This document shows positions 36,997 through 46,351 of a DNA stretch of 64,000 bases, piece by piece. The position numbers and the translations under genes are program-made. The stretch lies in NCBI GenBank assembly GCA_003550345.1, contig PUJZ01000026.1, positions 1 to 64,000 on the forward strand, given 5' to 3'. The stretch comes from Methanomassiliicoccaceae archaeon (GTDB taxonomy: Archaea; Thermoplasmatota; Thermoplasmata; Methanomassiliicoccales; Methanomethylophilaceae). The notes under the pieces are model-generated. The model was given only the letters and a program-made list of their open reading frames with translations, was not told where the DNA came from and ran no database searches. The first letter of the stretch is position 1. Each line of letters opens with the position of its first letter.

Positions 36997-38079
36997 ATGA
37001 GCGGTGGAAGGGCGGAACGGATCCTGGAGCTGTCGGAGGCGGACGCCGTCGTCATAATGAACTCCCGCGAGCCCTTCCTGGACCCTAGCTTCTGGTATGT
37101 ATCCCAGGTCTCCGGCGGGCTTTTCGAGTCCTGCGCCGCCGTGCTGCGCCCGGGCGGGACGGAGCTGATAGTATCCTCTATGGAGGCGGAGGAGGCCGAG
37201 GGCGCCTCCGGAACGCTGAGGATCTACAGCAACAGCGAGGAGCTGGACGATCTTCTGCATGATGCTCTGGATGGCACCTCCGTGATCGGGGTTAACTATT
37301 CCCGCATCACCCTCGCAGGCGCGGAGCGTCTCCGCAAGGCGGCCGGAGGAGCTGAGCTGAAGGACGCGGGAAAGGCCATTGACGCAGTGCGGAGCATCAA
37401 GGATGAAGATGAGCTGGAACGGATCGGCCGCGCCTGCGAGATCGCCTCCAGGGTCGCCGAGGAGCTGCCTGCCATAATACGCCGCGGCATGAGCGAGCAG
37501 CAGGCGGCGGCGGAGATCGACTCCCTCCTGCGCAAGGAGGGGTCGGAGGGCACCCCCTTCAACACCATCGTAGCCTTCGGGCAGAACGCCGCCAAGCCCC
37601 ATCATTCCCCCGGGCCCAAGATCCTGGAGGATGGCATGGCGGTGCTATGCGACTTCGGGGCCAGTTACCGTCGCTACTGCTCCGACCTCACCCGCACCAT
37701 GTTCGCCGGAGAGCCGCGCGAAGAAGAAAGAAGGGCTTATGAGGCGGTGGCCATGGCCCAGGAGCAAGGCGTCCTCGCCATGAACCCCGGGGAGAGGGCC
37801 AGCGAGCCCGACCGCATCGCCCGCGGAATCATAGACGCCGCCGGCTTCGCCGGGCGCTTCATCCATTCTTTCGGGCATGAGTTGGGGCTTTCCGTTCATG
37901 AGGGAGGGGTGATGAGCGCCCGCTCCCAGCATCTTCTGCAGGAGGGGATGGTCAGCTCTGCGGAGCCGGGGATATACATTCCAGGAAGCTTCGGGGTGAG
38001 GATAGAGGACACCGTGCACATCGGCCCGGAGGGGCCGAGACGGCTCACCTCCTTCGACCGGTCCCTCACCATCCTCTAG
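36997..38079 (+). CDS. M24-family Xaa-Pro aminopeptidase-like protein
   Basis: DFGASYRRYCSDLTRTMF; HSFGHELGLSVHEGG; EPGIYIPGSFGVRIEDTVHI. Confidence 0.92.
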   Translation: MSGGRAERILELSEADAVVIMNSREPFLDPSFWYVSQVSGGLFESCAAVLRPGGTELIVSSMEAEEAEGASGTLRIYSNSEELDDLLHDALDGTSVIGVNYSRITLAGAERLRKAAGGAELKDAGKAIDAVRSIKDEDELERIGRACEIASRVAEELPAIIRRGMSEQQAAAEIDSLLRKEGSEGTPFNTIVAFGQNAAKPHHSPGPKILEDGMAVLCDFGASYRRYCSDLTRTMFAGEPREEERRAYEAVAMAQEQGVLAMNPGERASEPDRIARGIIDAAGFAGRFIHSFGHELGLSVHEGGVMSARSQHLLQEGMVSSAEPGIYIPGSFGVRIEDTVHIGPEGPRRLTSFDRSLTIL

Positions 38080-38083
38080 TCCG

Positions 38084-38458
38084 TTAGAATGAGCGGTGCA
38101 GGGCGATGCGGGTGCGGTCGCCCACCGCGGCGAGGCCGGAGAAGTCGCCCAACAGGCGGCCTATCCTCTTCACCGGGGAGATCGCCACCGGGCGCCCGTC
38201 CTCATCGCTGAGCGGGGTCGGCCCGAAGAACAGGCAGAGCGCCTGCCCCTCGGGCCAGTATGCTATGTCGCCCACGTCCAGCACGGTGACGTCCGCCTCG
38301 GCCTCCACCTCGCTGGGCAGCTCGAAATATATCTCCGAGCCCCAGACGTTGACGGTGCTCTCCCGCGGCAGCGTCAGCCACAGGACGTCGCTGAACTCGC
38401 TGTCGTCGAGCTCCGCTAGATAGACACCGCTGCGGGTGCGGATCTCCACCCTGCTCAT
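38084..38458 (-). CDS. Cyclophilin-like fold protein (TM1367/DUF3830-type)
   Basis: VLWLTLPRESTVNVWGSEIYFELP...VGDIAYWPEGQALCLFFGPTPLS. Confidence 0.75.
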   Translation of the reverse strand: MSRVEIRTRSGVYLAELDDSEFSDVLWLTLPRESTVNVWGSEIYFELPSEVEAEADVTVLDVGDIAYWPEGQALCLFFGPTPLSDEDGRPVAISPVKRIGRLLGDFSGLAAVGDRTRIALHRSF

Positions 38459-38460
38459 GA

Positions 38461-39456
38461 TCAGCGCCTTTCGAAGAGGGCGCGGATCTCCTCGCCCACC
38501 TTCTCTATCTCCTCCTCGCCCTCGGCCAGCTCCATGGCCTTCAGGTTCTGGAGGCCGTTGCGCCATTCCGCCCTCCAGTCGTCCTTGAACTTGCCGGACT
38601 CGATGTTGGCGAGTATCTCCTTCATGCCCTTCTTGGACTCCTCGGTGATGACCTTGTCGCGCTGGGTGAGGCCGCCGTACTCGGCGGTGTTGGACACCAC
38701 CTGCCACATTCGCATCAGGCCCCCGTCCTGGATGAGGTCGACTATGAGCTTGAGCTCGTGCAGCACCTCGAAATAGGCTATCTCCGCGGGATAGCCGCCT
38801 TCGCGCAAGGTGTCGAAGCCGGCCTTGATGAGGGCGGTGACGCCGCCGCAGAGCACCGCCTGCTCCCCGAACAGGTCGCTCTTGCACTCGAACTCGAAGG
38901 TGGTCTCGAAGACGCCGGCACGGGTGGATCCGATGCCCTTCGCCAAAGCCAGGGCGATGGTCTTGGCGTTGCCGGTCGCGTCCTGCTCCACGGCGACGAG
39001 AGCGGGAACGCCGAAACCCTCCAGGTAGGCGACCCTCTCCATGTCCCCAGGGGACTTGGGGGCCATCATGATGACGTCCACATCGGCGGGGGGCTTGATG
39101 AGGTCGTAGACGATGGAGAAGCCATGGGCGAACTCCAGGGCGGCGCCCTTCTTCATGTTGGGCTGTATCTGCTCCACGTAGAGGTCTGGCTGCACCTCGT
39201 CTGGCACCAGGACCATCACCACGTCGGCACCCTTCACCGCGTCGGGTATCTCAGCCACCGCCAGCCCGTCCTCCTGGGCCTTCTCCCAGGATGGGCCTCC
39301 CTTCCTGACGCCCACCACGATGTCCAATCCGGAGTCGTGGAGGCATAGTGCCTGTGCCCTACCCTGGGCGCCGTAGCCGATGACCGCTATCTTCTTGCCG
39401 TCGAGGACGCCGAGGTCGACGTCAGAGTCGTGGTATATCTTGACCATATGCATCAC
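38461..39456 (-). CDS. ilvC: Ketol-acid reductoisomerase
   Basis: IAVIGYGAQGRAQALCLHDSG; DVIMMAPKSPG; FGEQAVLCGGVTALIKAGFDTL. Confidence 0.97.
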   Translation of the reverse strand: MMHMVKIYHDSDVDLGVLDGKKIAVIGYGAQGRAQALCLHDSGLDIVVGVRKGGPSWEKAQEDGLAVAEIPDAVKGADVVMVLVPDEVQPDLYVEQIQPNMKKGAALEFAHGFSIVYDLIKPPADVDVIMMAPKSPGDMERVAYLEGFGVPALVAVEQDATGNAKTIALALAKGIGSTRAGVFETTFEFECKSDLFGEQAVLCGGVTALIKAGFDTLREGGYPAEIAYFEVLHELKLIVDLIQDGGLMRMWQVVSNTAEYGGLTQRDKVITEESKKGMKEILANIESGKFKDDWRAEWRNGLQNLKAMELAEGEEEIEKVGEEIRALFERR

Positions 39457-39528
39457 CTATGATTTTCCTGATTCTGATTTAAAGACGTTGCATCCATGAG
39501 CTGGAAGGAAAAAAAGGTTATGCCGCCG

Positions 39529-41193
39529 TCAGAAGCGGCAGCGTCCCATGATGGGCGGTATCGCCGGGTTGGGCGGTAGCATGGGAAGTATGTCCTCCTC
39601 CGGGTCCACCTTGATGTCCACTATGAAAGGAACATCGGAGTCGAGGCCCATCCGCAGGGCCTCGGCCACTTCGGAGGGGCGGTCCACGTGCACACCGTCG
39701 GCGCCGAACGACTTGGCCAGAGCGACGAAGTCTGGCATGCAGCGATATAGCTGCGTCCCGGAGTAGCGCTCATTCCAGAACAGCTTCTGCCATTGCTTGA
39801 CCATGCCCAGCCAGCCGTTGTTGAGCAGGCAGACCGTCACCGGCAGGTCCTCGGCCACGGCGGTGGCGAGCTCCTGCATGACCATCAGCAGGCTGCCGTC
39901 GCCGGCCACGTCCATGACCTTGTGGTCGGGCTTGGCGGCCTTGGCGCCGATGGCGGCGGGGAAGCCGAAGCCCATGGTGCCGAATCCCCCGGAGCTGATG
40001 AACTGGCGGGGGTGCTTGATCTTGAGGAAGTGCGACGCCCACATCTGGTTCTGTCCCACTTCGGTGGTTATGATGGTCTTGTCATCGAGTATCTTGTTGA
40101 TCTCATGCATGACCTTCTGGGGGCAGATGGGCACCTGGTCAATGTCGGTCTCGCAGCAGCATTGGGCCTTGATGGCCCGCACCTTCTCCGCCCACGCCTC
40201 ATGCTTCTGCGTGCGTATGTGGGACAGCATGGCCTGCAATGCCCTCTTCACATCCGCCCGAATGCTGGCGGCGGTCTGGGAGTGCTTCCCCAGCTCCACC
40301 GGGTCCACATCGATGTGGACCACCTTGGCGTTGGGGGGCAGCTCGGTGTGCTTGCTGAAGGTGCGGTCGCTGAAGCGGCTTCCCACGGCGATGAGAAGGT
40401 CGGTGTCCTTCATCGCCCTGAGGGCGCCGGTTCGCCCATGCATCCCCGGGCATCCCAGCGCCAGCGGGTGCTCGTCCGGTATCGAGCCGATGCCCATGAG
40501 CGAGGTGATCACCGGGGCCCATATTGTCTCCGCCAATGTCACCAGCTCGGGGGCGGAGTTCGATCCGATGACCCCGCCGCCGGCGAGTATCAGCGGCCTC
40601 TCCGCCTTCATGATAAGGTCCACCGCCAACGGGATCTGGCGCATGTCCTCGGTCACGCTGATCACCGGGAACTCCGCGTCCAGCAAAGAGTCGTCCATCT
40701 CCGAGTTGATGGTGTCCAGGGGCAGGTCGATGTGCACCGGCCCCGGTCTCCCGGTCTGCGCTATCTGCCAGCCGCTGGAGACCGCCTCGGGGAGGTCCTT
40801 GGTGTCCAGCAGACGGTAGTTGTGCTTGGTGATGGGCATCATCAGGCTGAAGCAGTCGACCTCCTGGAAGGCCCCCATCCCCAGCGCCCCGCTCATGACC
40901 TGGCCGGTGAGGACGATCATCGGCGAGGAGTCGGCATAGGCGGTGGCCACGCCGGTGACGAGGTTGGTCGCTCCGGGGCCCGAGGTAGCCAGGCAAACGC
41001 CGGGCCTGCCGGTGGCGCGGGCGTAGCCGTCCGCCATGTGGGCGGCGCATTGCTCGTGGCGTACGAGGATGTCCCTTATGGGGGAGTCCAACAGCTCATC
41101 GAATATCGGTATAACGCTCCCGCCAGGATAGCCGAACATGGTGTCCACGCCCCTATCCTCGAGAAGCTTCAGCAACGCCCTTGATCCCTTCAT
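39529..41193 (-). CDS. ilvB: Acetolactate synthase large (catalytic) subunit
   Basis: MFGYPGGSVIPIFDEL; RHEQCAAHMADGYARATGRPGVCLATSGPGATNLVTG; VMDVAGDGSLLMVMQELATAV. Confidence 0.97.
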   Translation of the reverse strand: MKGSRALLKLLEDRGVDTMFGYPGGSVIPIFDELLDSPIRDILVRHEQCAAHMADGYARATGRPGVCLATSGPGATNLVTGVATAYADSSPMIVLTGQVMSGALGMGAFQEVDCFSLMMPITKHNYRLLDTKDLPEAVSSGWQIAQTGRPGPVHIDLPLDTINSEMDDSLLDAEFPVISVTEDMRQIPLAVDLIMKAERPLILAGGGVIGSNSAPELVTLAETIWAPVITSLMGIGSIPDEHPLALGCPGMHGRTGALRAMKDTDLLIAVGSRFSDRTFSKHTELPPNAKVVHIDVDPVELGKHSQTAASIRADVKRALQAMLSHIRTQKHEAWAEKVRAIKAQCCCETDIDQVPICPQKVMHEINKILDDKTIITTEVGQNQMWASHFLKIKHPRQFISSGGFGTMGFGFPAAIGAKAAKPDHKVMDVAGDGSLLMVMQELATAVAEDLPVTVCLLNNGWLGMVKQWQKLFWNERYSGTQLYRCMPDFVALAKSFGADGVHVDRPSEVAEALRMGLDSDVPFIVDIKVDPEEDILPMLPPNPAIPPIMGRCRF

Positions 41194-41254
41194 GGTCAGA
41201 ACCACCTAGGCCGGTTCAACAGCCCAACGAACGTTCCAAAATAGGCTAATATTA

Positions 41255-41266
41255 ATAAACGTTTAT
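41255..41266. promoter_or_regulatory. Perfect 12-bp palindrome ATAAACGTTTAT between divergent ilvB and the deacetylase gene
   Basis: Self-complementary by direct reading; embedded in AT-rich promoter region. Confidence 0.4.
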
Positions 41267-41287
41267 GCCTAGCCTCAGAGGCTGAAC

Positions 41288-42277
41288 ATGGTAGTGGTGG
41301 TTTTCCATAACGACCTGATAGCGCACAACCACTGGGAAGGCCATCCAGAGTCCCCAATGCGGCTGCAGGCGCTGCAGAGGAAGTTGGAGAAGGAGGGGCT
41401 TCTCGACATCCACGTGACCGCCAAGGAGGTCGGCGAGGAGGCCCTGCTGCGCATCCACAGCCGCAGGATGATTGACAAGGTCAAAGGGGGCAAAGGGATA
41501 CCCCTGGACCCGGACACCATGCTGAGGGAGGAGACCTTCTCCCTCGCCTGCCTCTCCGCCGGGGTGGCCATGGAGGCGGTGAGGCGCACCATGGAGGGGG
41601 AGCCCGCCATCGCCCTGACCCGGCCTCCCGGGCATCATGCCGGGCCGGACTACTCCAGCGGCTTCTGCTACTTCAACAACATCGCCCTGGCGGCGGACGC
41701 CGCCGGCGTCCGTGTGGCCATCGTGGACATCGATGCCCACCATGGCAACGGCACGCAGGACATCTTCTATGAGAGGGACGACGTCCTCTACATCTCGCTG
41801 CACGAGGAGGGCATATTCCCGGGCACCGGCAGGGTGGAGGAGACCGGCTCCGGGAAGGGAGAGGGCTACAATGTGAACATCCCCCTGCCCCACGGGGCCG
41901 GCAACCGCTCCTTCACCGAGGCGATGGACCGCATCATCGAGCCCATAGTCAAGCAGTACCGTCCCGAGCTCCTGCTCGTCTCCCTGGGTGTGGACGCCCA
42001 TTACGCCGACCGCTACTCCACCCTGCGCGTCAACTCCTCCGTCTACCTGGAGATGTGCCGCCGCCTCATCGCCATCGCCCCCGAGGGCCGGATAACCTTC
42101 GTCCTTGAAGGGGGCTACCACCTCCGTGCCACCGCCGAGGTGGTGCACGGCATCATCGCCCATCTCCGAGGCGAGGAGTCGAGGTCGGAGTACGTCGATG
42201 AGTCGGAGGAGCCGCCGCAGGCCGCCCGCTACCTGCAGCGCGCCTACGAGCTGCACTCGCAGCACTGGGACCTCTGA
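41288..42277 (+). CDS. Histone-deacetylase-family amidohydrolase
   Basis: TRPPGHHAGPDYSSGFCYFNNIALAA; VDIDAHHGNGTQDIFY; VSLGVDAHYADRYSTL; LEGGYHL. Confidence 0.95.
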   Translation: MVVVVFHNDLIAHNHWEGHPESPMRLQALQRKLEKEGLLDIHVTAKEVGEEALLRIHSRRMIDKVKGGKGIPLDPDTMLREETFSLACLSAGVAMEAVRRTMEGEPAIALTRPPGHHAGPDYSSGFCYFNNIALAADAAGVRVAIVDIDAHHGNGTQDIFYERDDVLYISLHEEGIFPGTGRVEETGSGKGEGYNVNIPLPHGAGNRSFTEAMDRIIEPIVKQYRPELLLVSLGVDAHYADRYSTLRVNSSVYLEMCRRLIAIAPEGRITFVLEGGYHLRATAEVVHGIIAHLRGEESRSEYVDESEEPPQAARYLQRAYELHSQHWDL

Positions 42278-42340
42278 CCCGGGAGAACCTTATTTTAATC
42301 CGATGCGTTTACCATGACCAATGCGAGTGGAGGAGCGCTC

Positions 42341-43354
42341 ATGACCGTTAAGGTAGCGATAAACGGATACGGCACCATAGGGAAGAGGGCGGCCAGCGCC
42401 GTCAGCGCCCAGGACGACATGGAGATCATCGGTGTGACCAAGACCCGCCCCAGTTACGAGGCGTTCCTGGCCCGCGACAACGGATACCCCCTTCACACCG
42501 ACGCCGACCGCGAGGCGGCGTTCAAGGAGGCCGGCCTCGAGGTCGCTGGCAGCGCCGACGAGCTCTTCGCCGCCGCCGACATCGTTATTGACTGCACCCC
42601 CGGAGGGGTGGGGGAGCAGTACCGTCCGGTGTACGAGAAGGCAGGCGTCAAGGCCATATTCCAAGGCGGGGAGGACCATGGCGTGGCGGGCATATCGTTC
42701 AACGCCACCGCCAACTACCAGGAGTCCTGGGGGGCGCAGTTCTCCCGGGTGGTGTCCTGCAACACCACCGGGCTGCTGCGCACACTCTATCCATTGGACG
42801 AGGCCTTCGGCATCGAGGAGGCGTTCTCGGTGCTGGTGCGCCGCGGCGCCGACCCCGGCGACAGCAAGAAGGGCCCCATAAACGCCATCGAGCCGGCGCT
42901 CAAGCTTCCCACCCACCATGGTCCCGACGTGCAGAGCGTCATGCCCTGGCTGAACATCGAGACCATGGCGGTAAAGGTCCCCACCACCATCATGCACCTG
43001 CACGCCAACACCGTGGACCTCAAGGAGGAGGTCAGCACCGAGCAGGTCCTGGACGTATGGTCGAAGGCCCCCCGCATCACCTTCGTCAAAGGCGCCGACG
43101 GCATCAAGTCCTCGGCTCAGGTCATGGAGCTGGCACGGGACATGGGCCGATCGCGCGGCGACCTATTCGAGATCGCGGTCTGGGCCGACGGCGTCAAGGT
43201 GGTGGGAAGCAAGCTGTTCTACTACCAGGCGGTGCACCAGGAGAGCGACGTCGTCCCCGAGATAGTGGACTGCATCCGCTCCATGTGCAAGGTGGAGAAG
43301 GACGCCGCCCGCTCCATCGCCAAGACCAATGCCGCCATGGGGATACCCCGCTGA
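42341..43354 (+). CDS. gap: Type II (archaeal) glyceraldehyde-3-phosphate dehydrogenase
   Basis: [38 protein letters not shown]. Confidence 0.96.
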   Translation: MTVKVAINGYGTIGKRAASAVSAQDDMEIIGVTKTRPSYEAFLARDNGYPLHTDADREAAFKEAGLEVAGSADELFAAADIVIDCTPGGVGEQYRPVYEKAGVKAIFQGGEDHGVAGISFNATANYQESWGAQFSRVVSCNTTGLLRTLYPLDEAFGIEEAFSVLVRRGADPGDSKKGPINAIEPALKLPTHHGPDVQSVMPWLNIETMAVKVPTTIMHLHANTVDLKEEVSTEQVLDVWSKAPRITFVKGADGIKSSAQVMELARDMGRSRGDLFEIAVWADGVKVVGSKLFYYQAVHQESDVVPEIVDCIRSMCKVEKDAARSIAKTNAAMGIPR

Positions 43355-43452
43355 GCGGGGGCCCCCAACTTTCCGGTGGTAGACCATTTTTTAAATATTG
43401 CAGAATCGAATCATTCCCCTCAGACGGCGCAGCGCCGTTGGGAGGCAAAAGG

Positions 43453-43854
43453 ATGATCAGCGAGATGCAAGAAGTCAAGAAGTACGCCTACCAGACCCTC
43501 GACCACTTAAAGGCCAAGGGCGAGCCCGTGTCCTATGACGACATCGACGCCGATGTCTTCGCCGGCGACTATCAGCTGGCGGTCGACACCAAGATGTGGA
43601 TGCTGGAGACCGGCCTGGTGGACAACCTGGTCCCGGAGAAGGAGCCGGACGCCGACCCGCAGGCGTGCATGCGCTTCCTGGTCCCCACTCCCGAGGGGGA
43701 GACATGGCATGGCGCCTATGATTTCCCATACATCGTGGCACGCTACGTCGAGGACGAGACGATGTGGGTCTACGACTGCGAGATAACCGGCGACCCCTGC
43801 ATACACGATGCGCAGCTGCACTGCGACGAGTGCGACGTTCCCAAGAACCGCTGA
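43453..43854 (+). CDS. Hypothetical protein with C-terminal cysteine cluster
   Basis: MISEMQEVKKYAYQTLDHLKAKGEPVSYDDIDADVF...CEITGDPCIHDAQLHCDECDVPKNR; own upstream TATA ttttttaaatattg. Confidence 0.8.
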   Translation: MISEMQEVKKYAYQTLDHLKAKGEPVSYDDIDADVFAGDYQLAVDTKMWMLETGLVDNLVPEKEPDADPQACMRFLVPTPEGETWHGAYDFPYIVARYVEDETMWVYDCEITGDPCIHDAQLHCDECDVPKNR

Positions 43855-43949
43855 GAAACCACTTATCCAAACCCCAAAACCCCCTTCAAGCAAAAATGTA
43901 TTTTAGTTGATGGCAATCACCACACATCCCCGCCGACGGAGATTGCCGC

Positions 43950-45185
43950 ATGAAGGAGATCAACACTCTGGAAGATTTCGAATTCCAGGACCGCACCGTG
44001 CTTCTCAGGGTCGATATAAATTGCCCCTTGGACCGCGAGACCCTGCGCATAATCAACGATGCCCGCATCCGGCGCATCTCGCAGACCGTCAGCGAACTTC
44101 TGTCGCGGGGGTCGCGGCTGGTGGTCCTGGCGCACCAGAGCCGGCGGGGCAAATGGGACTTCATCTCACTGGAGCAGCACGCCCAGCACCTGTCCCGCTA
44201 TGTGGGCAGGGAGGTCAGGTTCGTGGACGACGTCCTGGGCGAGAGGGCGCTGGATGCGATAGGCTCCTTGCGATCCGGCGAGGTCCTGATGCTGGACAAC
44301 GTCCGTCTCCTGGACTGCGAGACCGAGAAGAGGCCGATGGAGGAGCACGCCGAGTCGGAGCTGGTGAAGGCCCTGGCCCCTTTGGCCGACATCTTCATCT
44401 GCGACGCCTTCGGCGCCGCCCACCGGTCCCAGTGCTCACTGGTAGGCTTCCAGGCGGTGCTGCCCTCCGGCGCCGGGAGGCTGATGGCCAAGGAGCTGTT
44501 CACCCTGAAGAAGATCTTCGACGCGCCGCGGCGGCCGTCGGTGTTCATCATCGGCGGGGCCAAGTTCGGCGATGCGGTGGAGATGGTGGACAACGTGCTG
44601 CGCCGCGGCAAGGCCGACTCCGTCCTGCTCACCGGACTGGCGGGGAACGCCTTCCTGCGGGCCCGAGGCGTGGGCCTGGGGGAGGCGAGCGAGGACGCCC
44701 TCAAGGAGGAGCTCAACGAGGAGAACCTCGCCGCGGCGAGGCAGGCGCTGCGCGACCACGGCCCCCGCCTCATACTGCCGGTGGACGTGGCGGTGGAGCG
44801 CGACGGCGTGCGGCACGAGGTCCTGGTCGGCGACCTTCCCTGCGCGGAGCAGATCCTCGACATCGGCTCACGCTCGGTGGAGAAGTACGCCAGGGTGATA
44901 CGGAGCGCCGGCACTTCCTTCATGAGCGGCCCGGCGGGCTGCTACGAGCGCCCCGGGTTCGAGACGGGGACCAAAGGCCTTATGCTGGCGATGATCGACG
45001 GCGACGGAAGGTCGGTGGTGGGCGGCGGCCACACGGTGGGCGCCGCCGAGGGCTTCGACCTCAGCGACCAGTTCTCCTACGTCAGCACCGCCGGCGGCGC
45101 CCTGGAGACCTTCCTGCTGGGCAAGCCTTTGCCGGTGGTGGAGGCCCTGAGGCACGCCCACCGCCGGGAGAAAAGTAAAGGTTAA
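43950..45185 (+). CDS. pgk: Phosphoglycerate kinase
   Basis: DFEFQDRTVLLRVDINCPLD; LVVLAHQSRRGKWDFISLEQHA; DAFGAAHRSQCSLVGF; RPSVFIIGGAKFGDA. Confidence 0.96.
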   Translation: MKEINTLEDFEFQDRTVLLRVDINCPLDRETLRIINDARIRRISQTVSELLSRGSRLVVLAHQSRRGKWDFISLEQHAQHLSRYVGREVRFVDDVLGERALDAIGSLRSGEVLMLDNVRLLDCETEKRPMEEHAESELVKALAPLADIFICDAFGAAHRSQCSLVGFQAVLPSGAGRLMAKELFTLKKIFDAPRRPSVFIIGGAKFGDAVEMVDNVLRRGKADSVLLTGLAGNAFLRARGVGLGEASEDALKEELNEENLAAARQALRDHGPRLILPVDVAVERDGVRHEVLVGDLPCAEQILDIGSRSVEKYARVIRSAGTSFMSGPAGCYERPGFETGTKGLMLAMIDGDGRSVVGGGHTVGAAEGFDLSDQFSYVSTAGGALETFLLGKPLPVVEALRHAHRREKSKG

Positions 45186-45196
45186 GGGGTTTCGGC

Positions 45197-46351
45197 CTAG
45201 GACCGCATGCGCTCCAAGGCCTCTTCGATGCGCTCCCGCGGCTGGGTGAGGGCTATCCTCACGAAGCCCTCGCCAGCATCGCCGAAGCCCACTCCCGGGG
45301 TGACGACTATGCCGTGCTCCAGCATCTTCTCGGTGAACTTCATCGAGTCCATGCCGCAGTCGAACCAAACGTAGAATGTGGCCTTGGGCATGGGCACGTC
45401 GTAACCGAGCTCGCGCAGGCCGTTCACCAGCACTGTGCGCCTGTCCTCGTATATGGCCATGTTGCCACTTATCTCCTTGGGCAGCTTCTTGCCCTCGTAG
45501 AGGCCGAGCGCGTCCGCCGCCGCCTTCTGGATGAACTTGGGGACACCGGAGTCGATCTGCGACTTGACCTTCTTGAGGCCAGCCACCAGCGTCTCGTCCC
45601 CCACCGCGTAGCCCACACGGTAGCCGGTCATGTTGAAGGTCTTCGACAGGGAGCCGAACTCGATCACGTCCCTGCCCGCCTCCAGCGCCGATGGCGCCAT
45701 GTAATCGTCGAAGCACATCTCCGAGTAGGCGTTGTCGTAGCAGAATATGGTGCCGTTGTCGGAGCACCATTCCATGACCCCTTTGAGGTAGCTCACGTCG
45801 CAGGTGGCGCCGGTGGGGTTGTTGGGGTAGTTGGCGTAGAGCATCTTGGCGTCCGTGGGGCACTCGTTAACATCCAACAGGAAACCGTCCTCCACCCGCA
45901 GCGGCACCTTCACCGCCTCCGCGTCGGAGAGGAGGGCGGCGCCGTTGGCGTAGACCGGGTACGCGGGGTCGGGTGAGATCACCTTCTCCCCGGCGTTCAC
46001 GAAGGCCTTGCAGATGTTGGCGATGGCCTCCTTGGAGCCGATGGTGACGCAGACCTCCTTGTCCGGGTCCACGTCCACCGAGAACCTCTTCTTGTAGAAG
46101 TCGGCAACCGCCTGGCGCAGGTATTTCTCGCCGGCGCTGGACGAATAGGTGTGGTTCTCCTGGGGCACGGCCGCCTCCTGCATGGCCCTGATTATGGGCT
46201 CAGGCGTGGGGAGGTCGGGGTCCCCGATGCCGAAATCGATTATGTCCGCGCCCTCGGCGCGTTTCTTTGCTGTGAGCTCCTCCAGCTTGGCGAACAAGTA
46301 GGGGGGCAGCTTCTGCAGTCTGTCAGCGAAAACTATCTCCATTTCAATCAT
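45197..46351 (-). CDS. dapL: LL-diaminopimelate aminotransferase (DapL-type)
   Basis: IIDFGIGDPDLPTPEPIIRAM; YPNNPTGATCD; FGSLSKTFNMTGYRVGYAVG; lysine-operon context. Confidence 0.9.
   Translation of the reverse strand: MIEMEIVFADRLQKLPPYLFAKLEELTAKKRAEGADIIDFGIGDPDLPTPEPIIRAMQEAAVPQENHTYSSSAGEKYLRQAVADFYKKRFSVDVDPDKEVCVTIGSKEAIANICKAFVNAGEKVISPDPAYPVYANGAALLSDAEAVKVPLRVEDGFLLDVNECPTDAKMLYANYPNNPTGATCDVSYLKGVMEWCSDNGTIFCYDNAYSEMCFDDYMAPSALEAGRDVIEFGSLSKTFNMTGYRVGYAVGDETLVAGLKKVKSQIDSGVPKFIQKAAADALGLYEGKKLPKEISGNMAIYEDRRTVLVNGLRELGYDVPMPKATFYVWFDCGMDSMKFTEKMLEHGIVVTPGVGFGDAGEGFVRIALTQPRERIEEALERMRS

Noticed and set aside
38459-38887. 5' part of the 267-aa - ORF 38084-38887
   Set aside because: Out-of-frame overlap with ilvC; the real cyclophilin-like gene starts at about 38458.
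39793-41184. 463-aa + ORF
   Set aside because: Antisense to ilvB with no recognizable domain.
43057-43452. 5' part of + ORF 43057-43854
   Set aside because: Overlaps gap in another frame; the real start is the ATG at 43453 after a TATA box and ribosome-binding site.
43907-45178. 423-aa + ORF overlapping pgk
   Set aside because: Arg/Gly/Pro-rich out-of-frame translation of the clear pgk gene.
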